Shown here: positions 37,349 to 47,551 of the stretch, piece after piece
Position numbering within the stretch: the first letter of the stretch is position 1
How the letters are laid out: the number at the start of each line of letters is the position of its first letter
From: Marisa cornuarietis
Taxonomy: Eukaryota; Mollusca; Gastropoda; Architaenioglossa; Ampullariidae
DNA: 64,000 nucleotides
Assembly: GCA_004794655.1 (NCBI GenBank)
Contig: SMMW01000622.1
Span: 6,447,501 to 6,511,500, forward strand
Reading direction: 5' to 3'
The notes under the pieces: generated by a model
What the model saw: the letters and a program-made list of their open reading frames with translations, nothing else
What the model was told of the DNA's origin: nothing
The model's database searches: none
Translations under genes and position numbers: made by a program

Positions 37349-40300
37349 GGTTGTTAGCCATAAGCACAACCCTCTTCCTTTCTCATCCGGGCTTGGGACC
37401 GGCTATGGCGGAGTTCATATAGATACACATATTAAAAATTTTAAAAATCAAAAACGTTCAGAGACTGGCTGTTTTGGCTGAAAAAGGTGCGAACGCTTAC
37501 ATAACGCAAGTCTAACCTGGGTTGACAGGTTTGATAATGACATCGCCCACGTGCATGTCAACGGAGAACTGTACGAGCTGGGACTGTGGGATACAGCTGG
37601 CCAAGAAGATTACGACCGCATACGGCCGCTGTCATATCCAGGCACGGTATGTCTGTCATTTCTCGTGAAGACAAAGACGCTTGAGACCACTTTCGTTCTC
37701 CTTTCCCCTTCCTGTTAATGTGATTGGTATCTCCAAGATAAAATAATTTACCCTGAGAGAAATTTTCTATCAGTCCTTGTCAGTTTTACATAATCTGTAG
37801 AACAGGTATTGGGCTGAGTTGGGGCAGTTCGCTACCCTTTTGTGAGGCGCGACATACAGGTATTACTCGACTTCGACCATGATTGGTTCTGAATCATAAC
37901 TCGATTAGGTCGTAAGTCGAGTAGGCTATGTACAGTACTATGAAATGATGTTATAAAAATCTTCAAGTCATATTTTATCATAATTTTCATTGTTCATTTT
38001 ATGCCATTTGTATCATCTTTACACCATTTTGTTTCTTATTTTTACATTCCTCATGTTTAAATAAAACACTGCATTACCAGTAAAACTGGTTTAATATTTG
38101 CAAAACATACAAAATACAGGTGTAAAAATACCATAGGAAACATTTTCCTAATTGCAAAACATATAAAAACCAGCTGGGCAACGTTTGCGTTGCCAGACGT
38201 GGAGCAGTCGTGTCTAGCGATTGTGGTCGTTAAGTCTAATGGTTGTAAGTCGCGTAGGTCGTAAGTCGATCAATACCTGTATATAGCCTTAGCTCTTCAT
38301 CGTCATCATCCCTCAGTGTAGATACTCATGAAGCTGATGTAAAAAGTAGCTAATAAATATACTTAGAGGTATGTGATGTATATGTACATTATTGGCAAAG
38401 AGGATAAGGTAGCATTGTCAGATCATTGCACGTTAACACGTCATCATCTTTATATGACAACGACGACAATGCAAGCATATCGTCTTGTGTATCCCATAGG
38501 AGGGCAGCAACAATGCTAGCTGTTCTCATTTAAAAATCTGAAGATTTTCCGTAACAATAAAATAATAACTTTAAATGTAAAGATTTATTATTATTTATGT
38601 TACTGTTTGTTATTTTTCAGGACGTATTTCTCTTGTGCTTTTCGCTCATAAGTCCTTCCAGCTACGAAAATATAAAGCACAAGGTAAGACACACACAAGT
38701 GCAACTAGCTTGCAGCATGCATGCAGATTTTGTGAGCGTATCACCAATAAAACGGTAACGCTTTCGTCGCTACACAGCGCATGGCGAGTAGTGACAGTCG
38801 TGTCTCTGTCTTGTGCAGTGGCACCCGGAAGTGCGTCACCACTGCCCGGATGTGCCCATGTTGCTGGTCGGCACTAAGCTGGATCTGCGAGATGACAAAG
38901 AGACTGTACAGCAGCTGCGAGCCAAGAACCTGGCGCCCATTTCACATTCTGAGGTCAGAGGGCGTGGTTGCTTTGATCATTTTCCCGGGAATCTAATGCA
39001 TAAAGCGGGACTTTGGGCAAAGACTGGGACTATATATATATATAAAAGCCCAAGTCATTGGCGAAAAATATAATAAAGCGGGCGGCATCGTGCTTTTCTG
39101 TTGCAGAGAGCTAAAAATAGATAAAAACGCGATGATACCAGTTTTCTAATGCATGGTTTTTCGTCAGTGACTTTTTTTTTGTTGTGCAGTCTGAGACTCC
39201 ATTTATGCTCCCGTGTTTCACACATTATGTCCTGGGTATGGGGTATTGTGTAGTGATCCTCCCAAAACATCCCCCCACCCAATATTGACGTGTGTTATTA
39301 ACTTAGAACTTAGAGGGCGTGAGCGTCATCGGGAATTTATTTACTCAGCTGGGAAATTTCCAAGCGTCTGACTTCCTGAATAGGTTAAGCGGGTTGTTTA
39401 TGATGAGTCAAATTTCTCACCCCACCCCTACCCCTACCCCAATCTCTCCAACATTCTGTCTCTGACTCTTAAGTTTTCGAGACTACTCAGCCACCAATGC
39501 TTCAGACTCTAACAAGTTATAGTGCTCATCGTCAACTTAGCAAAGACATTGTGTTCTACTGCCCGCCTTTCCGACGTCGCTTTGTGGAGTTGCTAAATGA
39601 TGACGACTTCCTACGCACCCGTCCACCCCCACCCGTCAGCACTCGGCGAACCCTTGAGATACAGTTACATTACCAGACCGTACAGGTGGTGCAAGTCTGG
39701 GCATGGTGCTCGTACCAGGAAGTTTAAGAGTCCGCGGTGCAGGGCTTCCCGTGATTAGTCGTGATGTAGGTCAAGTGTTTATTTTTAGCTGCCGTGTCAC
39801 ACGCGCTTTTGCGTCTTCTGCGTTCTCAAGACACAGTCGTAGGATCACCACTTTATATGCAGTCTACCAACGTGCATTTACTATTAATTATCTAGCTCTG
39901 TTTTATGGGAATCAGTAAGTCTTAAAACCCCCTCAACACATGACATACACGTTACCACTTCCGTGGCTGTTATACTTTTTGACTGATGGGTCAGCGTCAG
40001 TACGTTTTATGCGTTACAAGCAGATAATACGTGGTCTGTTTTTTTGTGTTTTTTTTTGTACCATAAGCACAGGTCAACAATGTCGTCTTGGTAACGGTTA
40101 ACTGACGAGCTTTGACTAATAAATAATAAATAGCTATAGGTTATTGCAGAACGTTCACGTAATTAACAGCAAATAGCTTAATATTCCACTATCATTATCG
40201 TTATTATTTAAATAAAATCGTGAATAACATTAATACAAACAAGATAAACCTTCAGTCCCGGTCAGGCGGATAAACAAAATAGAAAATTAAAAATACAGTT

Positions 40301-41210
40301 TGAGGAATCCCAGACACTTAATCCCCAGACACTTAATCCCCGGACACTTAATCCCCGGAGACTTCATCCCCAGACACTTCATCCCCAGACACTTAATCCT
40401 CAAAATGAAATTTCAACTCAAAAATTTATGAAGTGAATGAAAAATTTAATTCAAATTCAAATAATACTTAACTTCAACATTTATAACATCCCAGTCTTAC
40501 GAGAGTTACCCAGAGTTACCACGCGACACATTTCTCTTACGGTTATAATATTTATAGTTCACAAAATAGCAGTTTTGAGTGCTGTGTCGCGATTTGGGAA
40601 TTAAGTGTCTGGGGCCGGGGATTAAGTGTCCGGTCACCAGTTTGAGAGATTAAACTTAACACGTAGTTGATCGATGACCATTCGAATTGTATCTAACTAA
40701 ATTTTTTTTCTAGTACTTACGCGCTGTACATTTTCCAGTAGTCACCGCGCAATTTCTTCAATAATTCTGGCGATATCGTATAGTCATTGCATCATTAGGT
40801 CTTTTGTTTGTTTTTAAACACTTCGAAATCTTTCTCGAAGCTGATTGTGTAAAATGCTACTTTTAAAGCGTGTCTAAAACATGCATGCAATGCATCTAAA
40901 TTGGCTTAGAAGCGATTTTTGAAAAAAAGGTTTCTAAATTTGCTTTCTAGAACATGTTGTGCAACTGGCCCCTAGACCATGTGACCAAATAGACCCTGTA
41001 CCATTGACGGACATCTTAATAATAATTTCCTCTCATACCATGCTTCTGTTGCAGGGTTCCACCCTAGCACAGCGTATAGGGGCTGTCAGGTACCTAGAGT
41101 GCTCTGCCCTTACAATGAGAGGTGTAAAGGCTGTGTTTGACGAGGCTGTCAAAGCTGGAGTTTTCAAACCAATAAAAAAGCCCCGAACAACGCGTTGCGA
41201 GGTTCTGTGA
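35546..41210 (+). CDS. divergent Rac-like small GTPase, complete, 6 exons
   Basis: Second Rho-family GTPase, paralogue of the RAC1 gene upstream. Exons 35546-35583, 36824-36895, 37529-37646, 38621-38683, 38819-38953, 41055-41210; 582 nt, 193 residues, one residue longer near the N-terminus ([13 protein letters not shown]). All five introns fall at the same codons and phases as in RAC1. P-loop [23 protein letters not shown] and ECSAL are intact, and the Rac-type Trp before DTAGQ is kept, so GTP binding and hydrolysis look normal. The effector loop reads YIPTVFDND: Asp replaces the Tyr40 used by CRIB effectors. The residues after it ([12 protein letters not shown]) and the helix after SHSE also diverge. 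The tail is less basic ([10 protein letters not shown]), with CAAX box CEVL (geranylgeranyl type). Not clearly RhoG, Mtl or Cdc42. Confidence 0.93.
36487..36745 (-). repeat. LINE 3' fragment, inverted copy of 32813-33070
   Basis: The reverse complement matches the plus-strand LINE fragment at 32813-33070 over about 260 bp, including [13 protein letters not shown] coding and the shared GATGTACAATGAACGTGCAC. Lies in intron 1 of the Rac-like gene. Immediately left is TTGTGCAACTGGCCCC, which recurs at about 40955. Confidence 0.75.
37308..37348. repeat. (TC)n(AC)n microsatellite
   Basis: Compound dinucleotide run in intron 2 of the Rac-like gene. Confidence 0.9.
37857..38279. mobile_element. MITE with TA target duplication, pogo/Tigger-like
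   Basis: Ends CAGGTATTACTCGACTTCGACC (left; 22 nt, shown here as CAGGTATT..TCGACTT) and the inverse AAGTCGATCAATACCTG (right) form imperfect terminal inverted repeats, flanked by TA at 37855-37856 and 38280-38281. 423 bp, non-coding, in intron 3 of the Rac-like gene. The TA duplication fits Tc1/mariner/pogo elements. Confidence 0.7.
40305..40637. mobile_element. foldback element with 15-bp terminal repeats and 9-bp target duplication
   Basis: The left end has six tandem 15-bp units (core GACACTTAATCCCC) at about 40311-40398. The right end has two inverted units (GGGGATTAAGTGTC) at about 40596-40633. CAGTTTGAG occurs at 40296-40304 and 40638-40646, a 9-bp duplication of the size made by Mutator-like transposases. 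No coding sequence. In intron 5 of the Rac-like gene. Confidence 0.7.
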
Positions 41211-41530
41211 AAACGGGATGATCAACTTTGCCATGGGCTTCATTCAAACGAATCTGACATAATATTATTGCTTTTGTTTCGAAATACTTGACGTTTTATG
41301 TATTTTTTGACAATGGAAATGATGCCGAGAAAACAAAAATCCCACGGACATATTATTGCCATTTGCACTAGTCATTTCAAAATACCGAGGTTGTGTGATT
41401 TTGACAAAAATATTTTATGTACATGATAAGTATGGCACAATTATTTTTTCGACGTCTTGCTTTCTATATGTCTTCGTGGATGACTGATAAGCAGCTATGT
41501 ATGAATGTGACTACGTGCGTATGAACATGA

Positions 41531-41585
<55 letters not shown>

Positions 41586-41780
41586 ACGTGCTATGGGGTT
41601 ACTCAAATCCTGGCAATAAATAGGTGACAAAGGATGCACAAGAGGGATTAAGATGAAGGGAAAAGATAATAGGAATTGGGGCACAGAGAGAACAAGGCAC
41701 TCACTTGGTTGTGCATATAATGCATTGTGTAAATATACATATGTCTTTCATTCCAAATAAACAGTCATAGTTCACAAGGT
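41211..41780 (+). other. 3' UTR of the Rac-like gene
   Basis: Follows the stop codon. Contains a (GT)n run at 41532-41580 and a polyadenylation signal AATAAA at 41756-41761 (an earlier one near 41614). Confidence 0.5.
41532..41581. repeat. (GT)n microsatellite, about 25 units
   Basis: Uninterrupted GT run within the presumed 3' UTR of the Rac-like gene. Confidence 0.95.
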
Positions 41781-41830
41781 AGTACGGCTTTCTGTCTACA
41801 TGCTGCGGGTTCGACTTGAATGCGAAAACA
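41768..41830 (+). repeat. tRNA-like SINE head
   Basis: TAGTTCACAAGGTAGTACGG (A-box-like) and, about 30 nt on, GCGGGTTCGACTT (B-box). The layout is that of a tRNA-derived SINE promoter. A retroposon-tail-like segment (AGGCGAGCTCAAGGTG, preceded by AAT/CAT repeats) follows at 41880-41945. Confidence 0.4.
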
Positions 41831-42027
41831 ACGAAAAACATTTAGAAAGAGAGTTTGGAAGCTAGATATTGACCCAATAATAATAATAATCATCATCATC
41901 ATAATAAAAAAGTTTATTTGTGAATGAAGGCGAGCTCAAGGTGTTTTACACACATTAAATCGCATAATCACACATTATCAGTTGGCGTAGATTGAGTCTT
42001 ACTAAGACATTTGCCTTCATTCAAGTC

Positions 42028-42028
<1 letters not shown>

Positions 42029-42074
<46 letters not shown>

Positions 42075-42076
42075 AG
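42029..42076. repeat. (TC)n(AC)n microsatellite
   Basis: Compound dinucleotide tract. Confidence 0.95.
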
Positions 42077-42784
42077 TCTCTGGAAGTTTCGTGACACGAT
42101 TTCTCCGAATTAGGAAGAAAAGTCAAGGGCTTAAAGTTTTAATAAGTCAAATATTCTTAAAATATTATCCAGCAAATCTTTTGATGTCTTGGTAATGAAT
42201 ATACAACTTTCCAAATATACAATAAAATGTATAAAGTTAAAAAAATATATAAATATATATACTTTTAATATTTTAGTAAGTTTTGCTAACAAGCGAACTC
42301 TGTGTGTCGGTAACAGCTACGTATGAATGACCTATGCATGTGTTCGTCAAGAAGTTGACGTTTTGCTTTGCAGAAAATGAGTCTCTGCAATATCTTCTTG
42401 AAAAATAATAAACAGTATAGAGTCCCTCAATATTGTCACGAAAGTTCAAAGAACTAATGTCCTCGAAGTTTTTCCATAACAGCATCAATGTTAACTTTAA
42501 CATTTACACACAAGTATTTTCACAACAGGGTTGCGATACAAACTAACAAACTATATGCTCAAAGCTACAATATGTGCAATGCACTAACGTAGAATCTTAA
42601 GCGATTCTCTTGTTTTTTTTTTAATATCATTATTTACCAGTCACGCACAACAATATGCTTTTCATCCGATGACCTGTGCAAGCAGAGAGCCTAATTGTCT
42701 GCAACCGAAAATTTTGCTAATCTGTTCATTTTTTTTCTGGGTAAGAGCATATCACTGTCAAAACCATATCTAATCACAGGCCTT

Positions 42785-43092
42785 TTGCCAACATTAGTTC
42801 AATGTTGAATAAACAAATGTTTAGTTTTAGTCAGCACATGTTCAATGTTGACAAGTGGTTAGTGATTAGTCATCGGCTTAAGTGTTGAATTAACAGATTT
42901 AGTTCAGTCAGCATGTGTTTAGTACTCAGTCGACAAGTTTTAGTGTTATGTCAAACGAGTGTTTAGTGGTCAGTCAAGCAGTTTTTAGTGATACCTCTTA
43001 TATAGTGTATAGTGTCTTATATAGTGTTCAGTCAAGATACAAATATCTAGTGTTTAGTCAAAAAGTGCTTAATGCTCAGTCTTTCAGTCTAC
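42785..43092. repeat. degenerate minisatellite, GTGTTTAGTGxTCAGTCA core
   Basis: A loosely repeated phrase (AGTGTTTAGT, GGTCAGTCAA, CAGCATGTGTT) recurs every 25-35 nt through about 300 bp. Units are too diverged to give a fixed period. No coding potential. Confidence 0.5.
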
Positions 43093-43286
43093 AAAATCAG
43101 CCCGTTCCTTTTTCTTCATCAACCGCTGAAGAAAAAAGCTTTTAATTTTAGTGTTCACCTATCTCACGTTTTCGTCTTTACGAGAGTTTTACTTGTGGCT
43201 CAGTGACCTTTTGATGTACCACAAAGGGAGGTAAGTAGCAGGACGCCTTGCCCCGGCCAATGGAGTTCTCACACGTTGACGGAATC

Positions 43287-43430
43287 CTAGATACCAGCCT
43301 TTCCATCGGCGTCGCTGTCGTCAATCGACGGCAAATGGACGCTGGTACCAATGTGACTGCTGAGAACTTCAAAGACCTCATCGCAGATCAACGGAGAGAT
43401 CCTGTGCGTTTCCAGGCTAATGGGAGGTAA
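43287..43430 (-). CDS. possible terminal exon of the WDR64-like gene
   Basis: A 47-codon frame in phase 0 that starts after an AG (AACGCAAAG/TTACC) and ends in TAG. It encodes a hydrophilic segment (LPPISLETHRISPLICDEVF...DDSDADGK). It would join in frame to the exon at 53964-54071. The acceptor lacks a pyrimidine tract, and the opposite strand is also open here, so this is a tentative call. Confidence 0.3.
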   Translation of the reverse strand, partial: LPPISLETHRISPLICDEVFEVLSSHIGTSVHLPSIDDSDADGKAGI

Positions 43431-43920
43431 CTTTGCGTTGTTCGTTGTGTTCAATGGCGCCGCTCTATTCCTTCTGACCAAACGTCTGGTTTTTATCGGT
43501 ACCGGCTGTTAAAAAATAATTTTAAAAAGATCAAAACAGCCTTTCAAACAGAAGGTATACTCCCACTTAACTTCAGTTCTGCTTTAGCAGTTTGCTCGTT
43601 CGTTCATTCATGAGTCGCTATAGAACTGGAAAGCAGATATCACGTACTATTGTAAATGTCCTACCTACACGCAGCTCATACAAAAAATTTCCCCAACATG
43701 TGCCACAGCACATTCGTATCGGTTATGTCGTGTAACAGAGTGGACAACGTTTATGATTTAGTAAGTTCTATGTTTTTGCTTTTAGACATCGCAATTTGCT
43801 TAAGCAGGCCTGTCTTTGAATGTCATCTTTCTTACCCCTCCCCCCCTTTCCTGTGACTATGGTTTTGGCCATATATCGATAAGGTATCAAAATCTAAATT
43901 TTTATTATTTATCTGTGTAT

Positions 43921-43921
<1 letters not shown>

Positions 43922-43969
<48 letters not shown>
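43922..43969. repeat. (AC)n microsatellite
   Basis: Uninterrupted dinucleotide run of about 24 units. Confidence 0.95.
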
Positions 43970-43970
<1 letters not shown>

Positions 43971-44379
43971 CTCTCTTTTGGTTCCCGGTCTTTAGTCACT
44001 CGATAAAGCTCAGCGCCGCCTGCATACATGTTTGAATGAGGCGATTTCTCTAGCTTTTTTGTGATAATTTTGTCTTTAAAAATCAGGTACTCAGTCCTGA
44101 AAATACTGATATATATATATATATAGAGAGAGAGATTTTGAAACGAGGCCGCTCCTGACAGGCGCGAGTTGCTTTCTTCTGCAATTTTTTCATTTTCTTG
44201 TGCAACGTCTTTGTTTATTCATATCCACAGGTTTCTTTTACTTACAAGTTGTATTTGTTTCTCTTAAGCTTCCCTTAAACAATGACAGATTTGTGTTATT
44301 AATGGCGGGACTAGTAGCCGGACTCCCTTTGGAAAAGAAGTGAGCAGAACTGAGAATTTTTACAATCTAATTCCGGTGA

Positions 44380-46779
44380 CTATTACTCGTGTCAGCATTG
44401 TGTTCGTCTAGCGTAAAGGTTGCGCTATTCAATGCTCAGTCAGTTGGAAAGACAGCAAGAACGAAACGGTCAGCAATTAATGATTACATTCTCGATATAG
44501 GCATAGACATTATTTTTATCGCTGAAACTTGGCTTCGAGAGGGTGGTGATGAGGCAAAATGTAATTTGGCACCACTGGGCTACACCGCCACTTCCTTTCC
44601 TCGTGTTACAGCAACACTTGGGGGAGGTATTGCCTTTAATAATAATAATAATAATAATAGTGAAGATTTTTGTCTGTGATCGATTGCAGCCACACATCAC
44701 CTTCACAGATAGCTTTCCCTTCGTTCGGACTTGCACAACTGCCATTCAGGTCTGACTAGTCACATGTCAACGTGTTTTGTCTATACCGACCGACACCAGC
44801 GAGAAAGAATCAACTCACAGACGCACTTTTCATCGAGGAATTTCAAGATTTCCTCTAGCATGCCAACAGCTTGAAGGGATCACTTCTTATTGTTGGTGAC
44901 TTTAACTTTCATTTCGACACAATTCTATGTGTCGAAAGTGCTCGATATTATTGGAATAGTCAATCTAGTCCAGGCTGTCTCGGAACCCACTCACGTTCGG
45001 GGTCATATTGTGGACTGGGTGTACAGAGACGGATATTGTCTTCTTAAGTCGTCAATCGTTGACCATGTATTGTCCTTGGACCATTTTTGTGTGTTGTGCA
45101 CACTGGACCTTGCCAAACCAACCATGCTGCCTGTTTAAAAGGAAGTGCGTAGCCTGGCCTCATTAAACATGGAGGCTATTAAAGCTGGCCTATGCGCCAA
45201 CATTCTGCCTGAACCCACCATTACACAGCTATTCCGCACTCTCCGTACTACGCTGGATAGTCACACCCCACTGACTCGTCGCCTTGTCTCCAGGCGTCCC
45301 CCCTCTCCTTGGTATATCGCCGTGGGTTCTGAGCTTCTGGAAGCCAAACGTGAACGGAGACGAGCAGAGCGGGTGGGGAGTAACTATAGACTCAACATGC
45401 ACCGTCAGATTTTCAGGCAGCCAGGAATTCGTCCACTTATAAAGATCATAGCTGCTTAAGCAATTACAGACCATTTTCAAACCCATCCTTTCTGTCTAAG
45501 GCTCTGGAAAAGATCGTTTTTTCCAGCTTATTGCGGACGTGGAGCAAAATCATCTTCTTAATCCCTTTCAGTTGGCATATAGAAAAGATCATGGCACTGA
45601 ATCTGCACTTATAAAAGTTGTAAATGATCTACTCCTCAGTGCTGACGATGGCAAAGTGTCATCTCTGGCGTTGTTAGACGTCAGCAGCATTTGATACTGT
45701 AGATCATTCTATACTTCTACACAGACTTCAGCACTCTTTTGGTATTCATGATGTTGGTTTGGTGTCCCGCATGGATCTGTATTGGGGACAATACTTTTTG
45801 TGTTGTATACGTCACCTCTATCTGATGTTATGTCGCGTCATGCCATGTCACATGTGAGTTAAGGTGATGATACACAGTTTTGTCAGTCAGCTTCACTTAC
45901 TGAACTACTGACACGGACATAGGAATGCATTGATTATGTAAAGTCCTGGATGCTTCAAAGCAGATTGCAACTGAATGAGGACAGGACTGAACTACTACTT
46001 GTCCAAAGAAATTTCGGAGTCATCCTTATCTCCCTCAGTCTTTGTCTATAAATAACTCACCTATTCCTTTATCTACCACTGTCCGCAGCTTGGGTGTCAT
46101 TCTTGATCAGAGTTTGACTTTTCATTGGCATGCTGATGTCTGCAGAAATGCTTACCTTGAACTTCCTAGGATCAGTACCATTTGTCACAATCTCACAACT
46201 GATGCAACTCAAACTCTAATCTGTGCCCTTGCGCTGTCGAGGATGGACTATTGTAATTTTCTTTTAGCTGGAATTCTCAAGTACCTTCTTGACGCACTTC
46301 AAAGGATCCAGAATAACGCTGCTCCCCTCATCTGCAAAGCATCTAGATATGAACATATATCACCCATCATTCGCTCTCTTCACTGGCTGCCACTCGTGGA
46401 CCGTATAGCCTACAAACTTTCCACTTTAAGTTACTTTGCCGTTTCTGGTATTGGTCCTCAGAACTTATTCCCATCTATACGCATCTATACGCCTGCACGA
46501 CCTCTTCGCTCATCTTCTGGCACCAAGCTTCTTCGAGTCCCACTAGCTAAGTCGTAGCCCCATCAAATTGGAACAGATCACCCGTCAGCCTTCGTCCTCT
46601 TGCCTCCTTTAAGTCTAAACTTAAGACACGTCTTTTCTAATTTACGACTTCACTGCGACCGTGTCCTGACCATTAGCGTGTACAACGTGTGTCTGTAATT
46701 TACTTTGTGTATGAGTAGTGTATGTTGTAGAAGTGAGGGCGTCCGCTATATGTGAACATGGGTACATAGTTGTTAATGA
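44380..46779 (+). mobile_element. LINE-A, CR1/L2-like, 5' and middle part
   Basis: Degraded non-LTR retrotransposon. Endonuclease start: VALFNAQSVGKTARTKRSA and IDIIFIAETWLREGGD (44389-44640), with an (AAT)n expansion at 44636-44660. Later endonuclease: LLIVGDFNFHFDT (about 44887-44925) and HVRGHIVDWVY. Reverse transcriptase: FQLAYRKDHGTESALIK and SLALLDVS (about 45565-45690). C-terminal region: open frame 46042-46557 with RSLGVILDQSLTFHWHADV and RMDYCNFLLAG. Many stops and frameshifts. The element is interrupted at 46779, and its 3' end resumes at 53734. Confidence 0.8.
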
Positions 46780-46814
46780 CGGGCGGGGATACTGTCATTA
46801 ACAACTATGTACCC
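46760..46814. repeat. perfect 21-bp inverted repeat at the LINE-B 5' junction
   Basis: Arms 46760-46780 and 46794-46814 are exact reverse complements, separated by 13 nt (GGGCGGGGATACT). The left arm is mainly LINE-A target sequence, and the right arm is at the very start of LINE-B. Confidence 0.85.
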
Positions 46815-47316
46815 ACTATACCAAGGTATAGGTACCAGGAGACTGATAGATGACCAGCCTAGTCACACCTTGATGTACCTAAAGTCAATCAGGTCGGACC
46901 AAACTAAAATAACCAGAATAAGGCTTAGTGGAGAATATTTTAAAAGATATAAAGACCCACCTTCATATGCCTGTGGGGACAGACTTAGCACCCCGCACGT
47001 ACTGTTGGAATGCAATGAAAATAAACCAGAGCGAGAAGAACTAAAACATTTCCGAGATAAGTATAGACTGGGACTAAACCTCAGAAACTGCCTCAACCCA
47101 CCTAAAGAACTATGGAACAGTATACTGTCACTAGTAGTAGCAATAGCAACAAGCCACCCAAACTCTAGTCTAATATAAAATAAGAATAGGGATAAACAGG
47201 ATAACATAGCCATCCACACGTGAAAAAAAAAATAAAATAAAAAATTTAAAAAAAAATTAAAGAAGAGCAATTCATGGAACCCAATAAAGAAACACAATAC
47301 ACCACCACGGTACACG
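46780..47316 (+). mobile_element. LINE-B, 5'-truncated LINE inserted in LINE-A (left part)
   Basis: Begins after the GTTGTTAATGA target copy at 46769-46779. Frame 46807-47178 encodes the C-terminal end of a LINE ORF2 after RNase H (TKITRIRLSGEYFKRY, then C..(H)VLLECNE), followed by a stop and an A-rich 3' UTR. The rest of its 3' UTR and its (CAA)n tail are at 53332-53722, on the other side of LINE-C. Confidence 0.75.
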
Positions 47317-47551
47317 TTTGTTTGTTTGTTTGTGTTTAACGCCGTGTCAGCAACTAGGGCTATATCACGGCGGGAACAGTTATTTAGCTTTAAAAAGTTT
47401 AGGGACCAAGCCCTAAGTATAATAACCACATCTTAAAAACCAACACAAGCCAGGAACAACATAAAAAAGGGAGTGACATATACAAATGGGTGTTGTGACC
47501 CAAAAGGCCACTAACTTAAGCAAAAACCAAAAACAATGAACTTATAAAACC

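Noticed and set aside
46863..47429. 188-codon minus-strand frame
   Set aside because: It is antisense to LINE-B and crosses the LINE-C insertion boundary.
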